DNA from: a bacterium
GTDB lineage: Bacteria > Patescibacteriota > Minisyncoccia > Phycocordibacterales > UBA918
Assembly: GCA_002710785.1 (NCBI GenBank)
Contig: PAMC01000016.1
Span: forward strand, 26,905-90,904
Reading direction: 5' to 3'
Length of the DNA stretch: 64,000 nucleotides
Shown here: positions 52,760-59,864 of the stretch, piece after piece
Position numbering within the stretch: the stretch's first letter is position 1
How the letters are laid out: the number at the start of each line of letters is the position of its first letter
Made by a program: the position numbers and the translations under genes
The notes under the pieces: generated by a model
The model's database searches: none
Told to the model about the DNA's origin: nothing
What the model saw: the letters and a program-made list of their open reading frames with translations, nothing else

Positions 52760-52774
52760 GCTCTATCAGAGAGC
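52760..52774 (-). terminator. Weak hairpin between dockerin gene and hsp20
   Basis: Arms GCTCT and AGAGC (5 bp) surround a 5-nt loop. On the minus strand the hairpin is followed by ACACTTTTCT. The stem is short, so it may only attenuate. Confidence 0.3.
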
Positions 52775-52798
52775 CCGTGGATAGTTACACTCGAGGCA

Positions 52799-54670
52799 CT
52801 ACCCAGTCCAGTTAAATAACATGATCGAGAAGTCAGTGAGTGACACTCGCCCGTCGCGGTTAATGTCAGCCGGCGGGTCTGAATCTCCACCATTAGTGTT
52901 CCACCAGAAGAGCAAGATAGAGAAGTCGATCAAGTTAACCGAACCGTCGCGGTTAAGGTCGGCGTTAATAGGTACATCAGCTTCTTGTCCAACGCCGTAG
53001 TAAAACCAGTCGGTGAACTCCGTCGGGCTACCGACGCTCGGCTCAGCGCGAAAACGAATTTCGTAGGTGCCCTGTGAGAAACCATTCGTCGAGAGACTGG
53101 TGGTGTAAAAACCATCACTGTTGCTGCTCGCGAGCAACGTCGTAGCGCTGCCGTTTTGGGGGCGGTTTTCGATGGTTACTTGCGCGTTAGGGAGAGTGTA
53201 CCCCCGAATAGTAGCGGTAACACCCGGATCGACTGGATTTGGGGTGACTTCCAGTGTCCCGGTAATATCAATATTTGAGAGGGTAACCGCCCGGGCACCA
53301 GAGACAGTAAACGAGGTGCTGAAGGTGTTGCTCTTAACGCCATTGTCATCTTCGGCGTACACGCCAAACGTGTAGGGGCCACGTGCGATTTCGTCGATCA
53401 AGACAGAAAACTCACCGTCGTTATTAGCTCGACCGTCTTCGGCTATTTGCCCGTCAACCAGAACGGTAATGTCAGCGCCCGGCCAGGCGGTACCGGTTAC
53501 AAATACCCGACCGTCACCACTCTCGTACGGTCCGTCGTCCTCAAATCCTCCGCCGGTACCGGTAGAACTACCGCCTCCGCCGCCGCCTCCGGAGCCGCCT
53601 CCGCCGGAGCCAGAGCTCTGAGAGCCGCTGTTGTCGCCGTCGTTGCTCGTGCCGTCGTTGTCGCCTTCACCACCGCCAGTACCGCTCGTACCATCGCCGC
53701 TACCATCGCCGCCTGGATCAGCGTCAGGGTTTGGTTCGCCAGTTGGTTCTGGCGGGACGGTGAATTGGATGAGGTAGTCGTCAAAGTTGGTGTTGCCCTC
53801 ATCATCCTGACACCGCACGTAGAAAGTTTCAATCGTGTCTGGGGTTACTGCTACCAGCGCAGTATGGATAACAAGCCCCGAGCTATCAAAGTCATCGGTC
53901 ATGACGCTGTAGGATGTGCTCGCGGTACGACTGAACCGACAGCTAGCAAACTCATCGGTCTCAAGCGAGAGCTCAACATTTAGGGTGGTACCACTGATTG
54001 TTGAGGACGGTGCGCCATTAAAACGAAACGGGGGAATGTCTTCAGTAGTGTCGACGGGCCCCACCCCCACCTGCTCAACCAAAAATACAACAAAATCTCC
54101 GCCAATGGGTTCAGCTGCGCCGGTTGTAGTAAGTTCGATTTGGTGTGTGCCGGTCGCGTTACTGTTTTGAATTGGCTGGATGTCAGCTGGCAATGTCGTG
54201 GTAGAGGACGTTCCCACTGCAACAACACGTTCGGGCAAACTGTTGGTGGTGTGATTGCCTACCTTAAACGTCAATACATCACCAGCCGATATGCCGGTGG
54301 TGCTATTGAGGGTGTACGTAATGCTTCCGCCGGCACCGCTAGTGATACTTACCCCATCATCGCTCGCTGAGGCGCTGGTGGTGGCTGAGCGCGGTGTGCC
54401 GTTCACTAAGAGCTCAACATTTCGCACGTCGAAGGTGCTGCCGGTGGCTGAGACATTAAAATCGCTCGGCCAATCAAAAGTAAGTGACCCACTTGGCGCA
54501 ATTGACGCATTGGGTTCAAACTCAAACGTGTGATTTGAATAGGCGTTTGGCGCCGACGTTGATAACGTATCACTAAAAAACACCAGATTAAGCGCCTGAC
54601 TCTGACCAGGCAAGAAGACAAACGTAAGCACGCAAACAAACAGAGCCACGCCAGTAAGACGCCAATACAT
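52799..54670 (-). CDS. Secreted dockerin protein with WxL-family N-terminal domain
   Basis: The protein has 623 residues. A signal peptide ends near SQALN. Residues about 28-180 form the same beta domain as in the two WxL-like proteins (FFSDTLSTSAPNAYSNHTFE; AGDVLTFKVGNHTTN). An Ig-like region with CRFSRTASTSYS and FYVRCQDDEGNTNFDDY follows, then a long Gly/Ser/Asp hinge, two Ig-like domains (GTAWPGADITVLVDGQ; IRGYTLPNAQVTIENRP) and the dockerin, with loops DLNRDGSVNLID and DINRDGRVSLTD and the end FNWTG. Both calcium loops are canonical. There is no anchor. TACAAT ends 6 nt before the ATG, so a leaderless start is possible. It follows a small membrane protein by 29 nt. Confidence 0.88.
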   Translation of the reverse strand: MYWRLTGVALFVCVLTFVFLPGQSQALNLVFFSDTLSTSAPNAYSNHTFEFEPNASIAPSGSLTFDWPSDFNVSATGSTFDVRNVELLVNGTPRSATTSASASDDGVSITSGAGGSITYTLNSTTGISAGDVLTFKVGNHTTNSLPERVVAVGTSSTTTLPADIQPIQNSNATGTHQIELTTTGAAEPIGGDFVVFLVEQVGVGPVDTTEDIPPFRFNGAPSSTISGTTLNVELSLETDEFASCRFSRTASTSYSVMTDDFDSSGLVIHTALVAVTPDTIETFYVRCQDDEGNTNFDDYLIQFTVPPEPTGEPNPDADPGGDGSGDGTSGTGGGEGDNDGTSNDGDNSGSQSSGSGGGGSGGGGGGGSSTGTGGGFEDDGPYESGDGRVFVTGTAWPGADITVLVDGQIAEDGRANNDGEFSVLIDEIARGPYTFGVYAEDDNGVKSNTFSTSFTVSGARAVTLSNIDITGTLEVTPNPVDPGVTATIRGYTLPNAQVTIENRPQNGSATTLLASSNSDGFYTTSLSTNGFSQGTYEIRFRAEPSVGSPTEFTDWFYYGVGQEADVPINADLNRDGSVNLIDFSILLFWWNTNGGDSDPPADINRDGRVSLTDFSIMLFNWTG

Positions 54671-54699
54671 ACTTATATTGTAGCGTACAGCGACGAGGC

Positions 54700-55134
54700 T
54701 TAGGTTGCGTGTTGTGCACTGTCTACACGATCGTGCCGGCGGTACCTAAGATCGAGTACGTAGTTAATAAGGAGGAGCACCAGTACGATAAATAGTAGCG
54801 CGCTGTTAAGCCAGGTGGTGAGTTCAGCGGTCAGCCAATTGCGCTCCGGATCTGCAGCTTGCAAACCGAGCGCCAGTTCACGCTCGCGCAGCGTTGCTTC
54901 GCGTTCATCAAGCTCACCTTGCTGCTCGGTTAACGCGGCAGTAATTTGGTTGAGTTCTGTAGGCGCAACTCCGGCGGTGGCACTAATGGTGGTCGCTAGG
55001 TAACGCTCGGCTTGGGTGGTGACGCGACTTGTCAGCGGGTGGATGGTGCCACTCACAAACAGCAGCGTGAGTGTAAGCGTGAGCGCACTCACCCGTAAGA
55101 GGCTGTGGTACAGGCTGTGTTCAGTCGCAACCAT
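54700..55134 (-). CDS. Small two-helix membrane protein with coiled coil, unknown
   Basis: The 144-residue protein has a first hydrophobic segment (about 15-32, VSALTLTLTLLFVSGTI), a coiled-coil region rich in Glu, Arg and Leu (LTEQQGELDEREATLRERE) and a second helix (about 110-128, ALLFIVLVLLLINYVLDL) with a short basic tail. The middle would lie outside the cell if both ends are cytoplasmic. No family was recognised. It sits between a DUF916-like gene and a dockerin gene and resembles in general layout, not in sequence, the 217-residue coiled-coil protein of the left cohesin operon. Confidence 0.7.
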   Translation of the reverse strand: MVATEHSLYHSLLRVSALTLTLTLLFVSGTIHPLTSRVTTQAERYLATTISATAGVAPTELNQITAALTEQQGELDEREATLRERELALGLQAADPERNWLTAELTTWLNSALLFIVLVLLLINYVLDLRYRRHDRVDSAQHAT

Positions 55135-55181
55135 ACATTATGTACTATGCTACCAGCCACAAGGGTGAGCAGCAACACGCA

Positions 55182-56231
55182 CTAGGCGAAGATCATCAAC
55201 AACAAGAAGATGACGAACGCGGTCATAAACAGCATCACAATGGCTGCGAGCACAAGCGGTGACGGACCGGCCTGACCAGTTGTTCGAACCAGTCGACGGC
55301 CACCGGAGAGCTTGCGTACTTGCTGGTTAATGTAATAACGCACCAAAACGTACGATACGAGTGCCAGCACACCGAGCACAATCATGAGCGGTCGGATAAT
55401 CTCCCACGGCAGAACCCAGAAGGTTGTGTTAGCGCTCATCGTGTACTGCGCCTCACCGGGCACTCCGTACACCATGGCCACTTCGGCAACGTAGCGTCCA
55501 AACCCGAGACCATTTTCTTGCCATTCAGCCGTTACCGGGCGAATCGATTGTGGGAACACCCCTGAGCGACTGTCATTCATGACGATCTCAGCCACAGTGT
55601 CGCCGAGCATGTTAGTAATCTTCAGTGGGCCGGTTGGGCGTACTAGTACGTTACCCAGGTTTTCAACCCGGGCGGTAAAGGTAACGTCCTTCTCTCCATA
55701 TATAAGTTTGTCTGTCTGAAACGTTCGAATCTGTGCCTCCTCGGTAATGTCACCGGCTACCCGAATGTTAATGATATTTCCTACCCGGTACCCAACACCA
55801 GCGCCAACTCCTTCTACATTTGCATCAGGTGCCTCAAGTGAACCGAATATGCCCGCAAAATGTCCGCCCGGAGCTGCGTCCTCTGGCACGTTAATGATAA
55901 AGGGTACACTCACCCGCTCCCCTGGCTGCAGTTCTACTTCGGTTCGCGACAGCGCGATCCACTGCGAGAGGTTGTAGTCGGTTGGTACAAAACCATCGCT
56001 CACGTACATAGGCCGGCCGTTTTCAGCCACACCTTCGATATCGCGAGCAAAGAGGTAGTAGGTTTCTGCGTTCGGGCTTAGGTTCTCAACTTCGACCGCG
56101 CTGGTAAGTGCCTCACCCGGTTCAGCGGGCTCTTCAATAATGGATGGGGTGAGGCTGAGGCCAGCATTTTGCGCAAACACGGTCTGCGCAAGCAAAAGCA
56201 GTAAAACAAAAATTGTAGAGCGAATGAACAT
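55182..56231 (-). CDS. DUF916-like anchor protein, right block
   Basis: The protein has 349 residues. A signal peptide ends at TVFAQN. The ectodomain is DUF916-like: GLSLTPSIIEEPAEPGEALT, a YYLFARDIEGVAENG strand, SQWIALSRTEVELQPGERV, the glycine-rich HFAGIFGSL region, then VENLGNVLVRPTGPLKI in the second domain and FWVLPWE before the membrane. A first helix (LMIVLGVLALVSYVLVRYYI) is followed by a basic stretch and a second helix at the C-terminus (LAAIVMLFMTAFVIFLLLMI). It lies directly downstream of a WxL-like gene, the order expected for a WxL protein and its partner, although a strong terminator sits between them and TATACT lies 29 nt upstream of the ATG. Confidence 0.83.
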   Translation of the reverse strand: MFIRSTIFVLLLLLAQTVFAQNAGLSLTPSIIEEPAEPGEALTSAVEVENLSPNAETYYLFARDIEGVAENGRPMYVSDGFVPTDYNLSQWIALSRTEVELQPGERVSVPFIINVPEDAAPGGHFAGIFGSLEAPDANVEGVGAGVGYRVGNIINIRVAGDITEEAQIRTFQTDKLIYGEKDVTFTARVENLGNVLVRPTGPLKITNMLGDTVAEIVMNDSRSGVFPQSIRPVTAEWQENGLGFGRYVAEVAMVYGVPGEAQYTMSANTTFWVLPWEIIRPLMIVLGVLALVSYVLVRYYINQQVRKLSGGRRLVRTTGQAGPSPLVLAAIVMLFMTAFVIFLLLMIFA

Positions 56232-56260
56232 AGATCTCAGTTACGCAGTAATATTCTGAG

Positions 56261-56266
56261 AGTATA
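56261..56266 (-). promoter_or_regulatory. TATACT -10 element of the right DUF916-like gene
   Basis: TATACT ends 29 nt upstream of the ATG, just after the strong terminator on the same strand. This suggests that the gene has its own promoter. No good -35 is visible. Confidence 0.38.
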
Positions 56267-56300
56267 GCACCGTTGGTGGTACCGCAGCAGTTTTTCCCAC

Positions 56301-56332
56301 ACCAAAAAACTCCCCGAGGGGAGTTTTTTGGT
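56301..56332. terminator. Strong bidirectional intrinsic terminator
   Basis: Arms ACCAAAAAACTCCCC and GGGGAGTTTTTTGGT form a near-continuous 14-15 bp stem with a very small loop. The A-run/T-run within the stem allows termination in both directions. It follows the second WxL-like gene on the minus strand. Confidence 0.9.
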
Positions 56333-56353
56333 AAACCTGGTTGTTCTAAAGAA

Positions 56354-57502
56354 TTAGAAGACAGGCGTAGCCACGTAGGTAAGGGTCGCAGTGTAATCGT
56401 CGGCCGCCTCTTGGAAGCTCATGATTTCTGCCTTGTACATTACCTCGGTGTAACCTTCGTCGGCTGGTGAACCGTAACCGTTGGTTACATCGTTGTGACT
56501 GAAGACCTCACGTGGTGTACCTGAGATCAGTGGCACGTACTCGTATGAGCCCGCTGCGAACGTGGTACCGAGGTCGCCGTCTGATGAGCGCATACCCCAG
56601 TGACCGTAGGTGTCTTCAGTACCGATAGTACCGGTTGGAGACGCCCACGCAGTTGGTGTATTGGTGTCGGCACCGTCAGCGAAGCTGTCGATGTCTGCCA
56701 AGTTACTCGCGGTGAGCTGCTGGTCAGTAGCCACAGTAACTGAGAAACCACCAACCGCGTTTGTTACCACACGGAGACCTTGTGCAGCAATCGCTGGCGT
56801 ACCCGGTGCGAGCGTACCAAACGGAATTGTCGTTGGGGTCGTGGTTGCAGTGAGAACCTCAGTGTCGAGGGTCAGTGCGCTGGAGGTACCGCTCACGAAG
56901 AAGTTGAAGATAGGGTCAACGTCTGCGGTTACGGTTACCTGATCGACGATCACGAGCACAGTACTGTTAGAGTCCTGGAGGGTGGTACCCTCGTCGTAGA
57001 TCTCGATTAGCATCTCCTGACTACCTGTTGCTGAGTTGTTGGTGATCTGGTTTGAACCAGTTGCCTCGTTAGTGGCGTTAGTACCAATCTCAATCTCAAT
57101 CTCATCACCTGCTGAGGCAGAACCGCCTGTTGAGGTAATGGTGATCACTTGTGATGCTACCGATACATCCCAGTCAGTTGCCATAGCGTCATCAGTAGTG
57201 TTGATAGCGACGTCAATGTCGTTATCTACGAGCGCTGGCACCGTGTAACCAGTTGGCATCGTGATGCGGATTTCGTCATCCGTATCGAGACCAGTGGCAC
57301 TCGGTGAGTTGTCCGGCAACGTGAAAGTGATAGTGTGGTTTGCCACAACACCAGCTTCGGACGTCGAAAGGACGTCTGTGATGCTGGTGAGACCGCCGGC
57401 TTGTGCAGTGTAGTGTGCACCGACTGCCCAACTAACCATCGCCACAGCGAGCACGGCCGCGATACCGCGATCGACTGCAGAAACTTTTGTTAATACGAAC
57501 AT
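56354..57502 (-). CDS. WxL-like surface protein (tyrosine variant), copy 2
   Basis: The protein has 382 residues. A signal peptide ends near YTAQAG. Residues about 34-195 form the shared beta domain (ITDVLSTSEAGVVANHTITF; VDQVTVTADVDPIFNF). The C-terminal 175 residues form the WxL-like module: TIPFGTLAPGTPAIAAQGL, GGFSVTVATDQQLTASNL, YGHWGMRSSDGDL and the end DDYTATLTYVATPVF. Compared with Gram-positive WxL domains, the aromatic motif residues appear as Tyr or Phe. The gene stands alone between a long leader and a strong terminator, which suggests high, independent expression, as for an abundant envelope protein such as an S-layer-like coat. The downstream gene encodes a DUF916-like anchor. 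Confidence 0.76.
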   Translation of the reverse strand: MFVLTKVSAVDRGIAAVLAVAMVSWAVGAHYTAQAGGLTSITDVLSTSEAGVVANHTITFTLPDNSPSATGLDTDDEIRITMPTGYTVPALVDNDIDVAINTTDDAMATDWDVSVASQVITITSTGGSASAGDEIEIEIGTNATNEATGSNQITNNSATGSQEMLIEIYDEGTTLQDSNSTVLVIVDQVTVTADVDPIFNFFVSGTSSALTLDTEVLTATTTPTTIPFGTLAPGTPAIAAQGLRVVTNAVGGFSVTVATDQQLTASNLADIDSFADGADTNTPTAWASPTGTIGTEDTYGHWGMRSSDGDLGTTFAAGSYEYVPLISGTPREVFSHNDVTNGYGSPADEGYTEVMYKAEIMSFQEAADDYTATLTYVATPVF

Positions 57503-57808
57503 GTTCTTTACGTATTTATTAATGTTAAATAACTACACAAATGTTTGCTCTACGTTGATACAAGAGTAATATCAAACACTTGCTACCCAGCACTCAGTCA
57601 TTATGGAGTAGCTAGCTTGCTCTGTGTAAAGGTGCAGCCTTATCCACAAAACTAGCCAATGTCTGAGAACTGTCTACTTTTAAGTATACTAAGCGACTGA
57701 CGTTTAGATTTGTGGGTTGTGTTGATAACCAACTGCGCTTCGTGCTGTAAACTTTGTTTTAAAGGGTTGTTATTCGACATCCAAAACAACTTCTGTTTAT
57801 TGCAGTCT
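57503..57808. other. 306-bp intergenic region: long leader of WxL-like copy 2
   Basis: No gene was seen. The region from about 57503 to 57680 would be the leader if the TATACT box is used. It is AT-rich next to the start (TTATTAATGTTAAATAA) and contains a TTGATA/TATCAA inverted repeat (about 57554-57575). One perfect TTATCCACA (57640-57648) and one TTATCAACA on the minus strand (near 57720) resemble DnaA boxes but are too few to call an origin. Confidence 0.5.
57683..57688 (-). promoter_or_regulatory. TATACT -10 element far upstream of WxL-like copy 2
   Basis: The box lies 181 nt from the ATG and shares the context TATACTT-AA-AGTA with the box upstream of WxL-like copy 1 (175 nt). The leader sequences themselves are not obviously similar. 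Confidence 0.38.
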
Positions 57809-57844
57809 AAAAGCCACAAAAGACAAGTGTCTTTTGTGGCTTTT
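57809..57844. terminator. Strong bidirectional intrinsic terminator after umuC
   Basis: Arms of 17 nt, beginning AAAAGCCACAAAAGACA, are perfectly complementary with a 2-nt centre. The flanking A and T runs make it usable in both directions. It overlaps the umuC stop codon by 2 nt. Confidence 0.9.
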
Positions 57845-59102
57845 AGGCTTTAACCGACGGTAATTCCAACCAGTTTGTCGTATAACGTGGGGATAATAGT
57901 TCTCGGGCCGGGGCCCACGCACCAGCACTCACCGCGCGTCCAAAGGTGATGACCTCTCGACCATATTTTTGGTTGATAGCATCAAACACATCGAGGACTC
58001 GCTCAGCCGTCGCTGCTTCTACACTCTCACCAAAGAGGTCTGGTTGGGCGATGTCCGCATCTGAAAACCAACCCAAGACCACACCGGCTTTTTTGTACGG
58101 CACCTCAGCATCAAAAAACGAGTCGAGTAGTTCGTGCGCGTGTGTAAGGAGCACGCGTGTATCACTAATCGGAGCTGGTAGCGTGCACTCTGCACTACCC
58201 TGCCGCAGCGTCCAGTCGCTGTAGTGGTTCGGGCGGGCAAGCACCTGCAAGTAGCGACACTGCAGCCCGAGCTCACGCAGCTCAGCCGCAGCATGGTGCA
58301 CGTGGTACGAAATCGCGTCTGCCACCACCGACTTCTTTGTGCTCGCTGTCTTAAATGAGCGTGTGCTCATGATGCTCTTTTGCGTCTGGCGGTTGCGCTC
58401 ACCTAGTCGGTAGACTGGCTGCTCCGACAGCTCGTCAAAGAGGCGGCATCCACCCAACCCAAACAGTTTTGCGACCCGCGTGCGATCAGCTGCCAAGAGA
58501 TCGGCCACGGTGTGCAGGTTGTGCTCGCGTAATCGCTCAGACAACCGAGCGCCGATTCCCCATACCTGCGAGAGTTGGGTGGTACCTGTTTCCTTCTGCC
58601 ACTCTTTACCCACCAGCACGCAGACGCCGCTCCCCCGTTTTTCTTTCTCACTGGCGTACTTGGCAATGGTCTTGGAAGTGGCAGCACCGAGTGAAACCGG
58701 TACGCCAACACGTTGCTCAATCGTCTGTTTGATGTGTCGGAGCTGTTCCACGGCCGCCTCCTCGTTTGGCACGTTAAGAACGAAGAAGGCCTCATCAATT
58801 GAGTACGTCTCAACCTCGGGTACCAGCTCGCGAAGCGTACTCATGACACGACTGGAGACGTCTCGGTAGAGCGTAAAGTTAGACGAGAAGCAGGTGACCG
58901 CCGCTTCACTAAGCACATCCTTGACCTTAAAGTGAGGTACGCCCATCGGCACCCCGAGGTCCTTGACCTCATTACTGCGCGCGACGATGCAGCCATCATT
59001 GCCGGAGAGTACTGCCACCGGCCGATCGTGTAAGTCCGGACGAAACAGTCGCTCACACGAGACAAAAAAGTTATTGCAATCAAGCAGGCCAATTAGCTTC
59101 AT
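57843..59102 (-). CDS. umuC: Translesion DNA polymerase V catalytic subunit UmuC
   Basis: The protein has about 419 residues, the normal UmuC length. The palm motifs are LLDCNNFFVSCE (Asp 8) and ETYSIDEAFFVL with the catalytic Asp-Glu pair. Helix-hairpin-helix motifs appear as VWGIGARLSERLREHN. The C-terminus ends with GREVITFGRAV and LLSPRYTTNWLELP, a UmuC-specific end that separates it from DinB. Pol V copies across lesions in complex with processed UmuD and RecA. The frame extends 63 codons upstream, but the ATG followed by KLIGLLDCNN is the natural start. It lies 276 nt from umuD with an oppositely oriented small gene between them, so it needs its own promoter or read-through. No recognisable SOS box was found. 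Confidence 0.95.
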   Translation of the reverse strand: MKLIGLLDCNNFFVSCERLFRPDLHDRPVAVLSGNDGCIVARSNEVKDLGVPMGVPHFKVKDVLSEAAVTCFSSNFTLYRDVSSRVMSTLRELVPEVETYSIDEAFFVLNVPNEEAAVEQLRHIKQTIEQRVGVPVSLGAATSKTIAKYASEKEKRGSGVCVLVGKEWQKETGTTQLSQVWGIGARLSERLREHNLHTVADLLAADRTRVAKLFGLGGCRLFDELSEQPVYRLGERNRQTQKSIMSTRSFKTASTKKSVVADAISYHVHHAAAELRELGLQCRYLQVLARPNHYSDWTLRQGSAECTLPAPISDTRVLLTHAHELLDSFFDAEVPYKKAGVVLGWFSDADIAQPDLFGESVEAATAERVLDVFDAINQKYGREVITFGRAVSAGAWAPARELLSPRYTTNWLELPSVKA

Positions 59103-59144
59103 ATGTAAATGATACCAAATCTCATTATTACGGGAATTTCTACC

Positions 59145-59172
59145 TTGGCACGAGAACTGCGTGACATATAAT
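59145..59172 (+). promoter_or_regulatory. Sigma70-type promoter of the plus-strand small gene
   Basis: TTGGCA, a 16-nt spacer and a perfect TATAAT lie 18 nt upstream of the ATG of the 52-codon gene. The predicted leader of about 12 nt still includes GAGGAG. Confidence 0.72.
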
Positions 59173-59190
59173 TGTGAGAGGAGAAAAAGA

Positions 59191-59349
59191 ATGACCGAAA
59201 CGACCGAAACTAAAGAGGAAAAGGTTGACCCGCCTGCAGCCGAAGAGGCTAAAGAAGGTTGCACTGGTGACCCTACGTTCTGCCAGTGCAACGATCATAA
59301 AGAGGCGCGCCAAAACCCATTCCAACCAGCCAGTGGGGACGGCGAATAA
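59191..59349 (+). CDS. 52-residue acidic Cys-containing protein, only plus-strand gene
   Basis: The peptide is acidic at the N-terminus (MTETTETKEEKVDPPAAEEA), has three cysteines and an aspartate/histidine in CTGDPTFCQCNDHKE, and ends GDGE. The C-x6-C-x-C-x2-H arrangement could bind a metal ion, but no family was recognised. The evidence for a real gene is strong: a TTGGCA-16-TATAAT promoter and GAGGAG 7 nt before the ATG, better signals than those of most genes in this window. It lies between umuD and umuC on the opposite strand. A role in damage response is possible from position only. The frame extends 30 nt upstream, but the Shine-Dalgarno fixes this start. Confidence 0.75.
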   Translation: MTETTETKEEKVDPPAAEEAKEGCTGDPTFCQCNDHKEARQNPFQPASGDGE

Positions 59350-59378
59350 CGGGTGCTCGCTTACCGGGCGCTCTTTTT

Positions 59379-59819
59379 CTATGTAAACTGTCGCACGCTG
59401 CCGACCACCACACCCCAAACGTAGCAGTCGTCCAACTCATTAACTGCAATTGGTTCGTATCCCGCTTGCTCAGAGGCGAGCGTCACCTGGTTACGTTGTA
59501 GTCGTACGCGCTTCACAACGAGCTCACCGTAGACTGCAGCGACTACGATACTGCCGTCGTATGCTTCGACTGAGCGGTCGACCACCAAAACATCACCCGA
59601 GTAGATACCTGCCCCCTCCATTGAGTCGCCCCGCACGCGTACAAAAAAGGTTGCGGTTGGATGTTTGACCACCAAATCATGGATATTGAGCGATCGCTCT
59701 ACAAAATCGTCACCCGGCGCTGGGAATCCAGCCGCCGGTTGGCTGGCGTAGAGCGGGTGTGTTGTTGCGTCTGGCGCTGCGCCATGGATGTCCGTGACCT
59801 TCGTCGGAGTTTTAGCCAT
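59379..59819 (-). CDS. umuD: UmuD-type self-cleaving S24 peptidase, pol V subunit
   Basis: The protein has 146 residues and no DNA-binding helix-turn-helix, which excludes LexA. The self-cleavage site is AAGFPAPGDD (Ala30-Gly31). The catalytic serine is in RGDSMEGAG (Ser66) and the lysine in GELVVKRV (Lys103). The distances from the cleavage site (36 and 73 residues) equal those of E. coli UmuD (Cys24, Ser60, Lys97). Cleavage stimulated by RecA filaments would produce UmuD' for pol V. The ATG is preceded by TATACT-N6, suggesting a leaderless transcript. The longer frame adds only five residues from that promoter sequence. No LexA gene or box was recognised in the window. Confidence 0.93.
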   Translation of the reverse strand: MAKTPTKVTDIHGAAPDATTHPLYASQPAAGFPAPGDDFVERSLNIHDLVVKHPTATFFVRVRGDSMEGAGIYSGDVLVVDRSVEAYDGSIVVAAVYGELVVKRVRLQRNQVTLASEQAGYEPIAVNELDDCYVWGVVVGSVRQFT

Positions 59820-59825
59820 CACTGC

Positions 59826-59831
59826 AGTATA
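59826..59831 (-). promoter_or_regulatory. TATACT -10 element, possible leaderless promoter of umuD
   Basis: TATACT, then GCAGTG, then ATG gives the same 6-nt spacing as at the cohesin operon. The box overlaps one end of the palindromic terminator of the CAP gene. Confidence 0.4.
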
Positions 59832-59864
59832 CAAAACATCGCCCGATCGGGCGACGTCTTGTAT
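59829..59864 (-). terminator. 36-bp near-perfect palindrome, terminator of the CAP gene
   Basis: The two 18-nt halves differ at only two positions and centre on CGCCCGATCGGGCG. On the minus strand the hairpin ends in GATGTTTTGTAT. It begins immediately after the CAP gene stop and runs into the umuD promoter, so it could also be an operator. Confidence 0.7.

Noticed and set aside
12935..57556. The 9-mer CTCTACGTT in several non-coding regions (12935, 18574, 18726, 57548) as a shared operator.
   Set aside because: Positions relative to start codons vary from 2 to over 150 nt and I cannot count its frequency in the rest of the window. The evidence is too weak.
57640..57728. One perfect DnaA-box-like TTATCCACA and one variant near an AT-rich stretch, as for a replication origin.
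   Set aside because: There are only two boxes, with no dnaA, dnaN or other origin-linked gene nearby. Strand bias does not switch here except for one tiny gene.
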